In this document: piece by piece, positions 9,286 through 19,681 of the stretch | Numbering within the stretch: the first letter of the stretch is position 1 | How the letters are laid out: each line of letters begins with the position of its first letter | NCBI RefSeq assembly: GCF_000517405.1 | Contig: NZ_CP006568.1 | Location: 1,860,001 to 1,924,000 of the forward strand | DNA length: 64,000 bases | Direction: 5' to 3' | Source of the DNA: Candidatus Sodalis pierantonius str. SOPE | GTDB taxonomy: Bacteria; Pseudomonadota; Gammaproteobacteria; Enterobacterales; Enterobacteriaceae | Position numbers and translations under genes: made by a program | Notes under the pieces: model-generated | The model's database searches: none | What the model was told of the DNA's origin: nothing | The model's input: only the letters and a program-made list of their open reading frames with translations

Positions 9286-10629
9286 TTAGCTGCCGTTAGG
9301 TGTTTCCTTCAGACGGCCATCTTCGATAGCCGCTGGAGAGGGTGCCCTTAACGCTTCGCGCCGCGCCTTGCCCCTGGCGGGCGTGATCGTTGCCGCAGAC
9401 GGATGACCAAACTGCGCGCTGACAAAATTGCTCAGTGCCACGACCTGTTCATCCTCAAGCCATTCGGTAAACGCAGGCATCATCACCGTAGTGTTTTGGC
9501 CGCGACACGACACGCCGGTGAGGATCACCGCGACGACGTTGCGGCTGTCGTAAGCCCCTGTCGTGGTATGGTGAAACAGCGAAGGAAAACCCTCGCCGTC
9601 GCCGTTACCCTCCCCTTCGCCGCCGTGACAGGACGCGCAGTGGCTATTATACAGTCCAGCGCCGGTTACGCTGGATAGCCGTCCGGCGCGCAGGGCGTAG
9701 ACGGTGGATGAGGCCGTTCCCCAGCGATCCCGCGGCCGCGTTTGCCTATTATCTCCCACCGCCGCCAGGGAGCCGATGTATTCCGCTATGGCCAAACGGT
9801 CCGTTTCCGTCAGGTATTGTAGGCTTTGTTCAATTGCCTCGGCCATGCCGCCGCCGGCGGACGCTTTATCCTTAATACAGCCGCTTTTCAAATAGCTTGC
9901 CAATTCCGTTCGGTTCCAGGTGCCGATGCCGGCGTTACGTTCCGGCGTAATATTGAAGGCCACCCAAGATCCCAAATCCCCTCCCCCGAAGGCTTTGGCA
10001 TTGTCCATGCCATAGGTGAAGGTACGAGGGGTATGGCAAGTGCCGCAGTGTGCCAGCTCCTCGACCAGATATCGGCCGCGGTTCCAGGCCGGCGTTTGTG
10101 CGCGGTCATCTTTTAATTCGCCGCGCGCCAAATGAAGCCAGCGCCAAAACGCCAATCCCCAGCGTTGATTAAAGGGAAAGGAAAGTTCCGTTGACGGTAC
10201 GGAGGATGCCGCCAGCGGCAGCGACATGAGATAGGCTTTTATCGCCAGGACATCCTCGCGTTTCAGCTTGGCGTAGGCGTCATAAGGCATGGCGGGATAC
10301 AACAGATGGCCATCTTGGCTGACCCCTTCGCGAACCGCGCGGACAAAAGCCTCGTCGCTCCAGCCGCCGATCCCGCGGATCTTATCGGAGGAAATATTTG
10401 TGCTGTAAATGACGCCAACAGGCGTGGCCAACGGATAACCGCCGCCGAAATCGAGCGCGGCGCCCGGCGCGGTGTGGCAGGCGCCACAATCGCCGGCGAG
10501 CGTGAGGTAACGGCCGCGGGCGATGAGATCCGCCGCGGGAGGCTGCGGCGCCTGGGCTTGCGCCCCGCTGACCGCCAGGAGCACGGGGAGCAGGGCGAGC
10601 AAGCGTGTTCTTAAGCCATCATTGCCCAT
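9286..10629 (-). CDS. Tri-haem cytochrome c subunit of a periplasmic GMC-type dehydrogenase
   Basis: 447-residue exported cytochrome. A signal peptide (LLALLPVLLAVSGAQAQA) precedes three CXXCH haem sites: CGACH at 48-52, CGTCH at 196-200 and CASCH at 332-336. This triple-haem layout is that of the cytochrome subunit of gluconate/2-ketogluconate/alcohol dehydrogenases, which passes electrons from a flavoprotein subunit to ubiquinone at the outer face of the inner membrane. It lies 33 bp downstream of the matching GMC flavoprotein gene on the same strand, so the two form an operon. This gene is intact, but its partner is destroyed, so it is functionally orphaned. The exact sugar substrate cannot be told from sequence. 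Confidence 0.8.
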   Translation of the reverse strand: MGNDGLRTRLLALLPVLLAVSGAQAQAPQPPAADLIARGRYLTLAGDCGACHTAPGAALDFGGGYPLATPVGVIYSTNISSDKIRGIGGWSDEAFVRAVREGVSQDGHLLYPAMPYDAYAKLKREDVLAIKAYLMSLPLAASSVPSTELSFPFNQRWGLAFWRWLHLARGELKDDRAQTPAWNRGRYLVEELAHCGTCHTPRTFTYGMDNAKAFGGGDLGSWVAFNITPERNAGIGTWNRTELASYLKSGCIKDKASAGGGMAEAIEQSLQYLTETDRLAIAEYIGSLAAVGDNRQTRPRDRWGTASSTVYALRAGRLSSVTGAGLYNSHCASCHGGEGEGNGDGEGFPSLFHHTTTGAYDSRNVVAVILTGVSCRGQNTTVMMPAFTEWLEDEQVVALSNFVSAQFGHPSAATITPARGKARREALRAPSPAAIEDGRLKETPNGS

Positions 10630-11210
10630 CGTGTCCTCACGTCGCCAACGGCCAACGATTGTTCACGCCAAATGGTCCAGCACCTCATCGGCCATGCGCA
10701 GCGCCAGGGCGGTGCCGGTCAGCGTTGAATTTACCGTGACGGCGGAAGGCATGATGCCGGTGCCGGCAATAAACAAATTCGGATGATCGTGGGCGCGGCA
10801 GTCGCCATCTACAACCGAATCCGCCGGATCCCGACCCATGATCATCGTGCCAGTAATATGCTGGTTGTTGTCATAAACACCCCGCTCGCTGTATTCCGCC
10901 TCTGTACCGCCCAGTTGTCCGACAATATTTTGAAAATCCCTTAAAGATTGGTCATAACCACGATGCACATAGTCGGGAAAACGGTAATGGACTTCCAGGC
11001 GGGGGAGCCCCCAGGCATCCCGAGCGGTCTTGCTTAATACCACGCGATTGTCAGGATCGGGCAACATCTCCAGTAAAGATTTAAGCTGCACGTAATGCGC
11101 CGACTGATATAGCAACCGTTCGTTCAACTACTTGCCATAATAACCCTGGCGAATAAGCCGCTCGGTCAAAAAACGAACCGGTGAGGTATTGGCGACATCA
11201 ATGCGCACGG

Positions 11211-12265
11211 GGCTTTGTTGAATAAATCGAACTTTTAGGTGACTGGCGGCTATGATCACTACATTCGTTTCAACATCAGGTCCCCATGGCAAAGCAAAAG
11301 TTTAAAATTACCAACTGGCCCGCATATAACAATGCGCTCAGGCAGCGGGGGGACCTGACAGTATGGCTTGATGAGTCAGCCATTGCTGCATGGACTGAGA
11401 GTACACCACCTGAACATCGTGGCCGGCCGCTTCACTACACCGATATGGCCATTACCACGGTTCTGATGATAAAGCGCGTGTTTAACCTTTCGCTCCGGGC
11501 GTTACAGGGTTTCGTTGACTCGATTTTTAAACTGATGGGGCTGTCGCTGCGCTGCCCAGATTACTCTCTGGTCAGCCGGCGAGCAAAAACCGTCGACATC
11601 AGCATAAAAACGCCAACCCGCGGCGAAATCTCACACCTGGTCATCGATGGCACCGGCCTGAAAGTCTTCGGCGAAGGCGAATGGAAAGTCAGGCAGCATA
11701 GGGCTGAGAGGCGCAGAGTATGGCGCAAGCTTCATCTGGCAGTAGATAGCGTGACACATGAAATTATCTGTGCCGATTTATCGCTAAGCGGTACGACAGA
11801 TGCGCAGGCGCTGCCCGGGCTGATTAACCAAACCCACCGGAAAATCAGGGAAGCGTCGGCTGACAGTGCTTACGATACGCGTTACTGCCATGATGCTCTG
11901 CTGAGGAAAAAAATAAAGCCGCTTATCCCACCGCGAAGTGGTGCGCAATATTGGCCAGCTCGATACCATGAGCGTAACCATGCGGTGGCAAATCAGCATC
12001 TGAGCGGCAATAACGATACCTGGAAAAAGAAAGTAGGTTATCACCGGCGTTCACTGGCTGAAACGGCCATGTTCCGGTTTAAAACACTTCTGGGTGGTCA
12101 TCTGAGTCTGCATGACTATGACGCGCAGGTAGGTGAGACAATGGCAATGGTTAAAGCACTTAACCGGATCACACTGTTAGGAATGCCAAACAGCGTCCGC
12201 ATCATGTAACAATCGCCCTGATAGGAAGGAAGTCGTCACAAATTTCGGATTTATTCAACAAAGCG
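11211..12265 (+). mobile_element. IS903-like element, complete
   Basis: 1055-bp copy inserted in the GMC dehydrogenase gene, with 9-bp duplication TGCGCACGG (11202-11210 and 12266-12274). Confidence 0.95.
11286..12209 (+). CDS. IS903-type DDE transposase
   Basis: Intact 307-residue transposase with D121, D193 and E259. It shares the private variants HRAERRR and VGETMAM with the copy at 16119-17042, so the two are sister insertions. It is likely active. Confidence 0.95.
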   Translation: MAKQKFKITNWPAYNNALRQRGDLTVWLDESAIAAWTESTPPEHRGRPLHYTDMAITTVLMIKRVFNLSLRALQGFVDSIFKLMGLSLRCPDYSLVSRRAKTVDISIKTPTRGEISHLVIDGTGLKVFGEGEWKVRQHRAERRRVWRKLHLAVDSVTHEIICADLSLSGTTDAQALPGLINQTHRKIREASADSAYDTRYCHDALLRKKIKPLIPPRSGAQYWPARYHERNHAVANQHLSGNNDTWKKKVGYHRRSLAETAMFRFKTLLGGHLSLHDYDAQVGETMAMVKALNRITLLGMPNSVRIM

Positions 12266-12536
12266 TGCGCACGGCAGAACGTTCCCGACGAAAGGGCCCA
12301 TCGCGGGTATTATTAATGCTGCCTGGGCGCATCGGCCCGCGGCCGAAATAGACCGGTTCGTCGGCGAAAAAGATGACCGAGGCGCCGGGATGATCCATCA
12401 AATTACGGCCAACCATACCCGAGCGGTTGGCAATACCGGCAGGAAAGCGCTTGCTCTGCGACATAAGCAATAATTTTGGGCTTTCGATGCCGTTGGCGGT
12501 GAGAACAAAGCATCGCCCCCAGATTTTATGGCTTTG

Positions 12537-12561
12537 TTTATGAGCCTGTACACGATTCTGT
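12537..12561. mobile_element. Isolated IS256-family terminus
   Basis: GAGCCTGTACACGATTCTGT followed by GTAAA matches the 3' terminal repeat of the IS256 elements in this window, but the adjoining sequence is not IS. Only about 25 bp remain. It marks the upstream break of the GMC gene and is best read as a deletion scar. Confidence 0.6.
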
Positions 12562-12608
12562 GTAAACATCCACCGTTCGCGGCAGATAATAAATATCTGT
12601 ACTTCCAT

Positions 12609-14815
12609 CAGTTATTATGATAACTAGATATGTGATGTTATCATCTGGCCAGTATATACAGAGTTTTTTTGTTATTAAAGACATATTATAACCTCGTATC
12701 TACAGACCAATCTTTTGAGTCGGGTTCAGCGCTTGCCTCCTACAGAAGAATCTAAATACCTATTAATGTGCGTCTTTATTCCTCTGTAAGACTATGAGTA
12801 TGCGCGGTGCCAGCATCCGTTCACCGTGAATTACCCCTTCACTATACTGTCAAATGGGATCCCCAGGATTAGGCAATACTGTATTAATTTTCGCCTGGTT
12901 AAATTTTTGGTCAATGCTTGAACAGTTATGTCTTGCAAATGCGGCATACGGAATAGCAAGAGTCCATTACCATTACACACCAATGATGTCATTACCCCTC
13001 CCCTCCTCCTTCCTTATAAGCTTGCAAGGTCCTAACGAGTGGAGTGCAGTTTTGAAAAATCCCTCCCTTTGGCACGCAAAAATTTGCAGAATTCACGTAG
13101 CGCAACTTCCGTATTTGGCACATGTTCCACTACACTTATTCTGATTGTAAGCTATTGTCGCCCATCGATAGGCATCAAGCTACCTTCTTGCGTTTGCAAC
13201 GGCTATATGATGTGTTATGATCCATCTGTGACAACCACCTTTCTTTATTATCCTATGCAATGCTTCATTATTGAACAATGAGCGGATCCAACATAACCGA
13301 CCAACGGACTGTGGCCAGCGCGCGCTCGAACCATTCGTGAACGATAAAATTTTGTTGTTAGACCGAGCTACGGACGCCGGCATAATTGAATGTACTCTCG
13401 TTGAAGAAGTGTCTCAGACATGGGCGAGCTATAAGCAGGTCGCACGCAAGTATCTATCGAGATACAGCTTGCATCAAATATGTCGTAGGTCTGAAATTAT
13501 CTTGGGTGCCACGATTTTGTCTACGCATAGTGGTGTGGAAGATTTGTTTCTACTACTAAACACCATGGATAGTTGATTGACGTTATTTATTTGTGCGCAA
13601 GTAATATGTTTTGGGTATTGTCATGCCTAATATTTATGAAGTATGATAAAAAATCAAGATTTTTAACCAACATTAATAATGCATATTACCTGAGATTGGT
13701 CATAATCTGCCCAATCAGCTTGTTGGTTCCAAGCCCTCAGCCACCACTGAGGTACCTTGTTTCTTAGGGAGACAATGATGTGCTGGTTTGGCTGCATCTG
13801 CAGTACATGAGTGCAGATCATGAATAAGTAGCACCTCATACCCAATACATACTAGGTATGAGGGGTTTTATTTATTCATACGCATTACTTATGAATTTTT
13901 TCATAGAGTAGGTGATTTGGGACTCGATAGCTGAAATGAAGCATATCACCCTGTCGCAATGCTCCCATTCGACGAGTAGGTCTGACTTAACTCATTAGGT
14001 AAAAAACGGTCTTCGCTAAGACTACTTATCCCCTTTACCAGGTCACTGCGGTTTCTAGACATAGGGTATGCTTATGGCTTAATAATACCTATGACTTGTG
14101 ACTTAATTGTTGTTACTTCATTAGTATTACTTATCTGTTATGAGTCATGATTTCATACATCATAACTTAACCTCGCCAAGATATCTTTAGCACTTAGCAC
14201 TTAGCACTTATGAAAACATTGTCTTGGCTTCTACTCAACAAATAAATTACGCACAACCTGAAAAATCAAGACATAGGCAATTGATTAGACAGGTAAATGT
14301 GGTTGAGAAATAGTCATAAACGTTGGAATTGGTCATCTACATCTAGCAGTGCGATAAATTTGAAACTAATCAAAGGTGTGATGTGTGAAATACTACTAAT
14401 TCGGTCATACGAATGCATAGCAGTGTATAAAATAGAAGAAAGCTTTAAGAACATATAAAAGCAACCTATAAAATTACAGTTATATGAAGTATTACATACT
14501 ATATACTGAGTATTACTTGATAAGATATCGTAGCACTTCATAGTAAGACATATTCAATGGAAGAACAGAGTGTACAAGGCCGGAATTACTTATCACGTTG
14601 AGCCAATACGAAAGAGTGTATGTACTAGTTGTGTACTACCACGAAGAAGTGAAGAGGGGCTGTTGTAGATTGGTGTAACCTATCCACTGTATAGAGCAGG
14701 CGAAACCTGAATTTGACTTAGACCCTGCATTGCATGATTAACTTGAAAAGGCATTGAGACTCATCATTGTGCTTCTAATCGTGCGGGTGTCTCAGGTCTA
14801 GATGAATATGACAAG
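12609..14815. other. AT-rich gene-poor stretch
   Basis: About 2.2 kb without a convincing gene. Base composition is clearly more AT-rich than the flanking genes. Open frames are short, lack ribosome sites, and none has a recognisable motif (the longest is ~101 codons at 13271-13576). The only clear element is a hairpin followed by Ts at 13834-13870. A TAGCACT triplication lies at ~14188. It could be long-eroded coding DNA or foreign DNA. Confidence 0.6.
13834..13870 (+). terminator. Rho-independent terminator-like hairpin
   Basis: A perfect 9-bp stem CCTCATACC / GGTATGAGG encloses a 12-nt loop and is followed by GGTTTTATTTATT. No gene is recognised upstream on the plus strand; it may be the last trace of a lost transcription unit. 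Confidence 0.6.
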
Positions 14816-15974
14816 GAGCCCGTACCGGATTCTGTGTAAATGCCTTTTCTCAGAAGTGACCGTCCAGGCGGTCACCGAACTCGATAATAAAGCGACTCAT
14901 TGCCATGCGCCAGTCCCTCAAAGGCATTGTCCATTTCTGTAAGGCCGCCTGTATCGCCAGCCACACCACCTTTTTCACTGCGTCGTCGGTCGGGAACACC
15001 TTGCGCTTTTTGATGGCATGCCAGATCACGCTGTTTAACGACTCGATGGCGTTGGTCGTGTAGATCACCTTGCGGATGTCCGTTGGGTAGGCAAAGAACG
15101 TGGCCAGATTGGCCCAGTTTGCCTGCCAGCTTCGACTTATTTGCGGGTAGCGGATGTCCCAGGCGCTGGAAGCGTTCTCCAGCGCCTGCAAGCCGGCTTC
15201 TTCCGTAGGGGCCTGATAGATAGTTTTCAGGTCGCGGTTTTTCAGCTCTGTCAGCACGTTCAGCCAGAACTTTGCGCCTTCATTTTCGGCCAGCCACATA
15301 CCTAGCAACTCTTTCTGGTCTTCGATGTTGATGCCCAGCGCCAGGAACACAGATTTGTTGATGATGCGGCTGTCCTGCCGGACTTTTAGAACGCTACAGT
15401 CAAGGTAAACAATGGGATAGGCTGCATCCAGAGGCCGGTTTTGCCATTCGACAACCTGCTCCATGACCGCATCGGTGACCTTTGAGACCAGCGCCGGCGA
15501 GACATCGGCGTCATACAGCTCTTTGAACGCGGCGGCGATCTCGCGGGTGGTCATCCCTTTGGCGTACAATGATAAAATCTGGTTATCCATCCCGGTAATC
15601 CGGGTCTGGGTCTGGTTCTTCTTCACCAGTTGCGGTTCAAAGGAACCGTCACGATCGCGCGGAGTACGCAGCGCCAGCGTGCCATCGCCAGTGGTAACGG
15701 TTTTTGTGGAATAGCCGTTGCGGGCGTTGGTCCCCGGTTTAGGCTGATTTTTATCGTAGCCAAGGTGATGGGTCATTTCGGCATTGAGAGCTGCTTCGAC
15801 GCTGATTTTTTTCAGCAGCCGATCGAAGTGACTGAGATCTTCAGGGGTTTTGAGATTTTTGGCCAGTTCGTTAGCCAGAGCCTGCAACTGTTTTTCGTCC
15901 ATAAATTAACCTGTTTTTGATGTTGGATTGAACATATCAAAATCAGGCAAATACACAAATTTCTAAACAGGCTC
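14816..15974 (-). mobile_element. IS256-family element with internal deletion
   Basis: Copy with both ends (GAGCCCGTACCGGATTCTGT on the left, AAATTTCTAAACAGGCTC on the right), about 1.16 kb instead of 1.32 kb. No exact target duplication is seen (ATGACAAG versus ATGAAAAC). Confidence 0.9.
14850..15902 (-). pseudogene. IS256 transposase with in-frame internal deletion
   Basis: 350-residue open frame. About 55 codons are lost in frame (ELKNR joins directly to DLKTIYQ), removing the second catalytic Asp (ACVDG). A duplicated TQ is inserted in KKNQTQTRI. The ends are intact, so the element could still be moved in trans; the protein itself cannot be catalytic. Confidence 0.9.
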
Positions 15975-16043
15975 ATGAAAACCGCTAATGCACAATGCCC
16001 AAACTGCTAAATACTCCTCCTTTTCTGTACTTTACCGTAAGTC

Positions 16044-17098
16044 GGCTTTGTTGAATAAATCGAACTTTTAGGTGACTGGCGGCTATGATCACTACATTCG
16101 TTTCAACATCAGGTCCCCATGGCAAAGCAAAAGTTTAAAATTACCAACTGGCCCGCATATAACAATGCGCTCAGGCAGCGGGGGGACCTGACAGTATGGC
16201 TTGATGAGTCAGCCATTGCTGCATGGACTGAGAGTACACCACCTGAACATCGTGGCCGGCCGCTTCACTACACCGATATGGCCATTACCACGGTTCTGAT
16301 GATAAAGCGCGTGTTTAACCTTTCGCTCCGGGCGTTACAGGGTTTCGTTGACTCGATTTTTAAACTGATGGGGCTATCGCTGCGCTGCCCAGATTACTCT
16401 CTGGTCAGCCGGCGAGCAAAAACCGTCGACATCAGCATAAAAACGCCAACCCGCGGCGAAATCTCACACCTGGTCATCGATGGCACCGGCCTGAAAGTCT
16501 TCGGCGAAGGCGAATGGAAAGTCAGGCAGCATAGGGCTGAGAGGCGCAGAGTATGGCGCAAGCTTCATCTGGCAGTAGATAGCGTGACACATGAAATTAT
16601 CTGTGCCGATTTATCGCTAAGCGGTACGACAGATGCGCAGGCGCTGCCCGGGCTGATTAACCAAACCCACCGGAAAATCAGGGAAGCGTCGGCTGACAGT
16701 GCTTACGATACGCGTTACTGTCATGATGCTCTGCTGAGGAAAAAAATAAAGCCGCTTATCCCACCGCGAAGTGGTGCGCAATATTGGCCAGCTCGATACC
16801 ATGAGCGTAACCATGCGGTGGCAAATCAGCATCTGAGCGGCAATAACGATACCTGGAAAAAGAAAGTAGGTTATCACCGGCGTTCACTGGCTGAAACGGC
16901 CATGTTCCGGTTTAAAACACTTCTGGGTGGTCATCTGAGTCTGCATGACTATGACGCGCAGGTAGGTGAGACAATGGCAATGGTTAAAGCACTTAACCGG
17001 ATCACACTGTTAGGAATGCCAAACAGCGTCCGCATCATGTAACAATCGCCCTGATAGGAAGGAAGTCGTCACAAATTTCGGATTTATTCAACAAAGCG
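16044..17098 (+). mobile_element. IS903-like element, complete
   Basis: 1055-bp copy with a perfect 9-bp duplication CCGTAAGTC (16035-16043 and 17099-17107), inserted in non-coding DNA. Confidence 0.95.
16119..17042 (+). CDS. IS903-type DDE transposase
   Basis: Intact 307-residue transposase, identical in protein sequence to the copy at 11286-12209, including HRAERRR and VGETMAM. It is likely active. Confidence 0.95.
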   Translation: MAKQKFKITNWPAYNNALRQRGDLTVWLDESAIAAWTESTPPEHRGRPLHYTDMAITTVLMIKRVFNLSLRALQGFVDSIFKLMGLSLRCPDYSLVSRRAKTVDISIKTPTRGEISHLVIDGTGLKVFGEGEWKVRQHRAERRRVWRKLHLAVDSVTHEIICADLSLSGTTDAQALPGLINQTHRKIREASADSAYDTRYCHDALLRKKIKPLIPPRSGAQYWPARYHERNHAVANQHLSGNNDTWKKKVGYHRRSLAETAMFRFKTLLGGHLSLHDYDAQVGETMAMVKALNRITLLGMPNSVRIM

Positions 17099-17786
17099 CC
17101 GTAAGTCTCATGAGTCTGCTTGTTATGAAGTAGTGAGTTATCATAGTCTGTCCCGACCATTACGGCTTATCGACAAGTGCTGCTAGGCTCCCAAGGGTAA
17201 GGTATATCGATACTATGTTTCGCTCATCACTCTGGTTCTTATGTAAGGGAACTTTCCTTATGGCTTCAAACCGGATACGCCTGACCACTGTTGATTAGCA
17301 TACATTGCTTAATTTAAGCCAGGTCGCTGACGTTATCATGCTGGTTGAGTCGAGAAGTCGTGTAGCTACGCGAAGTCTGTTTGATACAAAGCCGATTATG
17401 GACTCAGAGCGCGTGTATAAGAGCCGAAGAGGTGATATTGAGGTCTGTAGGTGAAAAAATCCTGCATGCCGTCCAAAGCCGTTTGAGTACGCTGGTTTAC
17501 GATGATGAGCGCTAATGAAGAAATCATTTGACAAAAGTGGCCGGGAAATGTGGCGTTTTTGACCCTGCGAGAGGTGTTTTATTCCCGTTTTCCACAGGTC
17601 AGATCCTATAAATAGATCATGATAAGATCAAAAAGAGATCCTATAAGATCCCCGTAGCCCGCAAAGCCTTGCTGTGACTGGCTTAGGAGGGGGTCAATAA
17701 CCACTGAAATGAGTAAAACAACCGCTAGAGAGAGCACAATAACCGTTATGGTGAGAAGATCAACCTCGCTGGAGAGGGATGCTTAA
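17099..17786. other. Intergenic stretch with origin-like GATC cluster
   Basis: No gene is seen. At 17602-17650 five GATC sites fall within 49 bp, set in AT-rich 13-mer-like words (on the minus strand GATCTCTTTTTGA, GATCTTATCATGA and GATCTATTTATAG). Next to them lies TTTTCCACA (17588), one mismatch from a DnaA box. Two further one-mismatch boxes are at ~17168 (TTATCGACA) and ~17414 (CGTGTATAA). The rest shows nothing recognisable. It resembles an enterobacterial oriC half or a plasmid origin but is not proven to be one. Confidence 0.4.
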
Positions 17787-19103
17787 GAGCCTGTTTAGAA
17801 ATTTGTGTATTTGCCTGATTTTGATATGTTCAATCCAACATCAAAAACAGGTTAATTTATGGACGAAAAACAGTTGCAGGCTCTGGCTAACGAACTGGCC
17901 AAAAATCTCAAAACCCCTGAAGATCTCAGTCACTTCGATCGGCTGCTGAAAAAAATCGGCGTCGAAGCAGCTCTCAATGCCGAAATGACCCATCACCTCG
18001 GCTACGATAAAAATCAGCCTAAACCGGGGACCAACGCCCGCAACGGCTATTCCACAAAAACCGTTACCACTGGCGATGGCCCGCTGGCGCTGCGTACTCC
18101 GCGCGATCGTGACGGTTCCTTTGAACCGCAACTGGTGAAGAAGAACCAGACCCGGATTACCGGGATGGATAACCAGATTTTATCGTTGTACGCCAAAGGG
18201 ATGACCACCCGCGAGATCGCCGCCGCGTTCAAAGAGCTGTATGACGCCGATGTCTCGCCGGCGCTGGTCTCAAAGGTCACCGATGCGGTCATGGAGCAGG
18301 TTGTTGAATGGCAAAACCGGCCTCTGGATGCAGTCTATCCCATTGTTTATCTTGACTATATCGTTCTAAAAGTCCGGCAGGACAGCTGCATCATCAACAA
18401 ATCTGTGTTCCTGGCGCTGGGCATCAACATCGAAGGCCAGAAAGAGTTGCTAGGTATGTGGCTGGCCGAAAATGAAGGCGCAAAGTTCTGGCTGAACGTG
18501 CTGACAGAGCTGAAAAACCGCGGCCTGAACGATATCCTTATCGCCTGCGTAGACGGGCTGAAAGGTTTCCCTGACGCTATTAACGCGGTGTATCCGGAGG
18601 CGCGGCTCCAGCTGTGTATCGTGCATATGGTGCGCAACAGCTTGCGGTTCGTCTCCTGGAAGGACTACAAGGCCGTCACCCGCGACCTGAAAGCTATTTA
18701 TCAGGCCCCTACGGAAGAAGCCGGCTTGCAGGCGCTGGAAGCGTTCTCCAGTGCCTGGGACATCCGCTACCCGCAAATAAGTCGAAGCTGGTAGGCAAAC
18801 TGGGCCAATTTGGCCACGTTCTTTGCCTACCCAACGGATATCCGCAAGGTGATCTACACGACCAACGCCATCGAGTCGTTAAACAGCGTGATCCGGCATG
18901 CCATCAAAAAGCGCAAGGTGTTCCCGATCGACGACGCAGTGAAAAAGGTGGTGTGGCTGGCGATACAGGCGGCCTCACAGAAATGGACAATGCCTTTGAG
19001 GGACTGGCGCATGGCAATGAGCCGCTTTATTATCGAGTTCGGTGACACCGCCTGGACGGTCACTTCTGAGAAAAGGCATTTACACAGAATCGTGTACAGG
19101 GTC
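17787..19103 (+). mobile_element. IS256-family element, complete ends, dead transposase
   Basis: About 1317 bp from GAGCCTGTTTAG to CGTGTACAGGGTC. No target duplication was recognised (GGATGCTTA versus AAAAGTGGC). Confidence 0.9.
17859..19075 (+). pseudogene. IS256 transposase, nonsense and frameshift
   Basis: The frame is full length except for a CAG-to-TAG change at 18792-18794 (SRSW-stop-ANW) and a 2-bp insertion near 19045 (GGTGACACCGCC versus GGTGACCGCC) that alters the last residues. The catalytic E is downstream of the stop. Confidence 0.9.
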
Positions 19104-19288
19104 AAAAGTGGCATTTTTCGTAGGCTTTTAACGTCCTACAGCCTTAAGTATAGAGCGCAGACCCCGCTTTTCCACCGCCGAGGCGCCATTGCGCGCATAT
19201 TCTGTCATCAAAGTTTAACTCTGTGATAACAGACACACTTCAGTTGCTTAACCTTTGCACTTTGGCGATTTCTTCCCAACCTTCACCG

Positions 19289-19642
19289 TTAGGGTACGGC
19301 TTTGTCCACGCACAACTGCTGGGCACGCTCGACAAAAGGCGCGATACTCATTTTCTGCCCTGGCCGGTCGGGATCATCCAGCAAAATAGTGTCAATGGGC
19401 TGTGCGTGGACATGGCCTTCTTTTCGTTGCTGTTCGGCTTGCTCGTTCAACGGGTATTGCATCAACGTACTCATATTCAGGGCGCACAGCGCGTGATTCG
19501 GGCGGCACATGAGCTGCACTTCTTCTTTGGTGAACGCCCACTGCTTACCGTATTGGAATTTGCTTAGGGTGATAATCTCCATAGCGCTGGCGTACTGCGA
19601 GGCCAGCAATACGAGGACGACAACAACCGATCGTTTTTTCAT
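19289..19642 (-). CDS. yebY: YebY family exported protein
   Basis: 117-residue DUF2511 protein. A signal peptide (SVVVVLVLLASQYASA) is followed by the family pattern LSKFQYGKQWAFTKEEVQLMC, YPLNEQAEQQ and QPIDTILLDDPDRPGQK. Length matches E. coli YebY. It is the last gene of the yobA-yebZ-yebY operon (39 bp after yebZ). In E. coli this operon is linked to copper handling; the role of YebY itself is poorly known. It appears intact. Confidence 0.85.
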   Translation of the reverse strand: MKKRSVVVVLVLLASQYASAMEIITLSKFQYGKQWAFTKEEVQLMCRPNHALCALNMSTLMQYPLNEQAEQQRKEGHVHAQPIDTILLDDPDRPGQKMSIAPFVERAQQLCVDKAVP

Positions 19643-19681
19643 GATAAACCTGCTTATAACCTAACGGCCCGTAGCCGTGAC

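Larger units (their letters stand above)
10663..12530 (-). pseudogene. GMC-family FAD dehydrogenase large subunit, IS-disrupted
   Basis: Flavoprotein subunit (gluconate 2-dehydrogenase/2-ketogluconate dehydrogenase type). The 3' part (10663-11210) has the GMC C-terminal signature NNQHITGTMIMGRDP and HPNLFIAGTGIMPS. The 5' part (12266-12530) has the substrate-binding core (RCFVLTANGIESPKLLL, GMVGRNLMDHPG). Between them sits an IS903 copy with a 9-bp duplication. There is also an in-frame TAG after YYGK near 11129, and the N-terminal FAD-binding region upstream of ~12530 is missing, with an isolated IS256 terminus lying there. At least three lesions. It forms one operon with the cytochrome gene downstream. 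Confidence 0.8.

Noticed and set aside
13271..13576. 101-codon ORF in the AT-rich block
   Set aside because: No ribosome site, no motif, odd composition; indistinguishable from chance.
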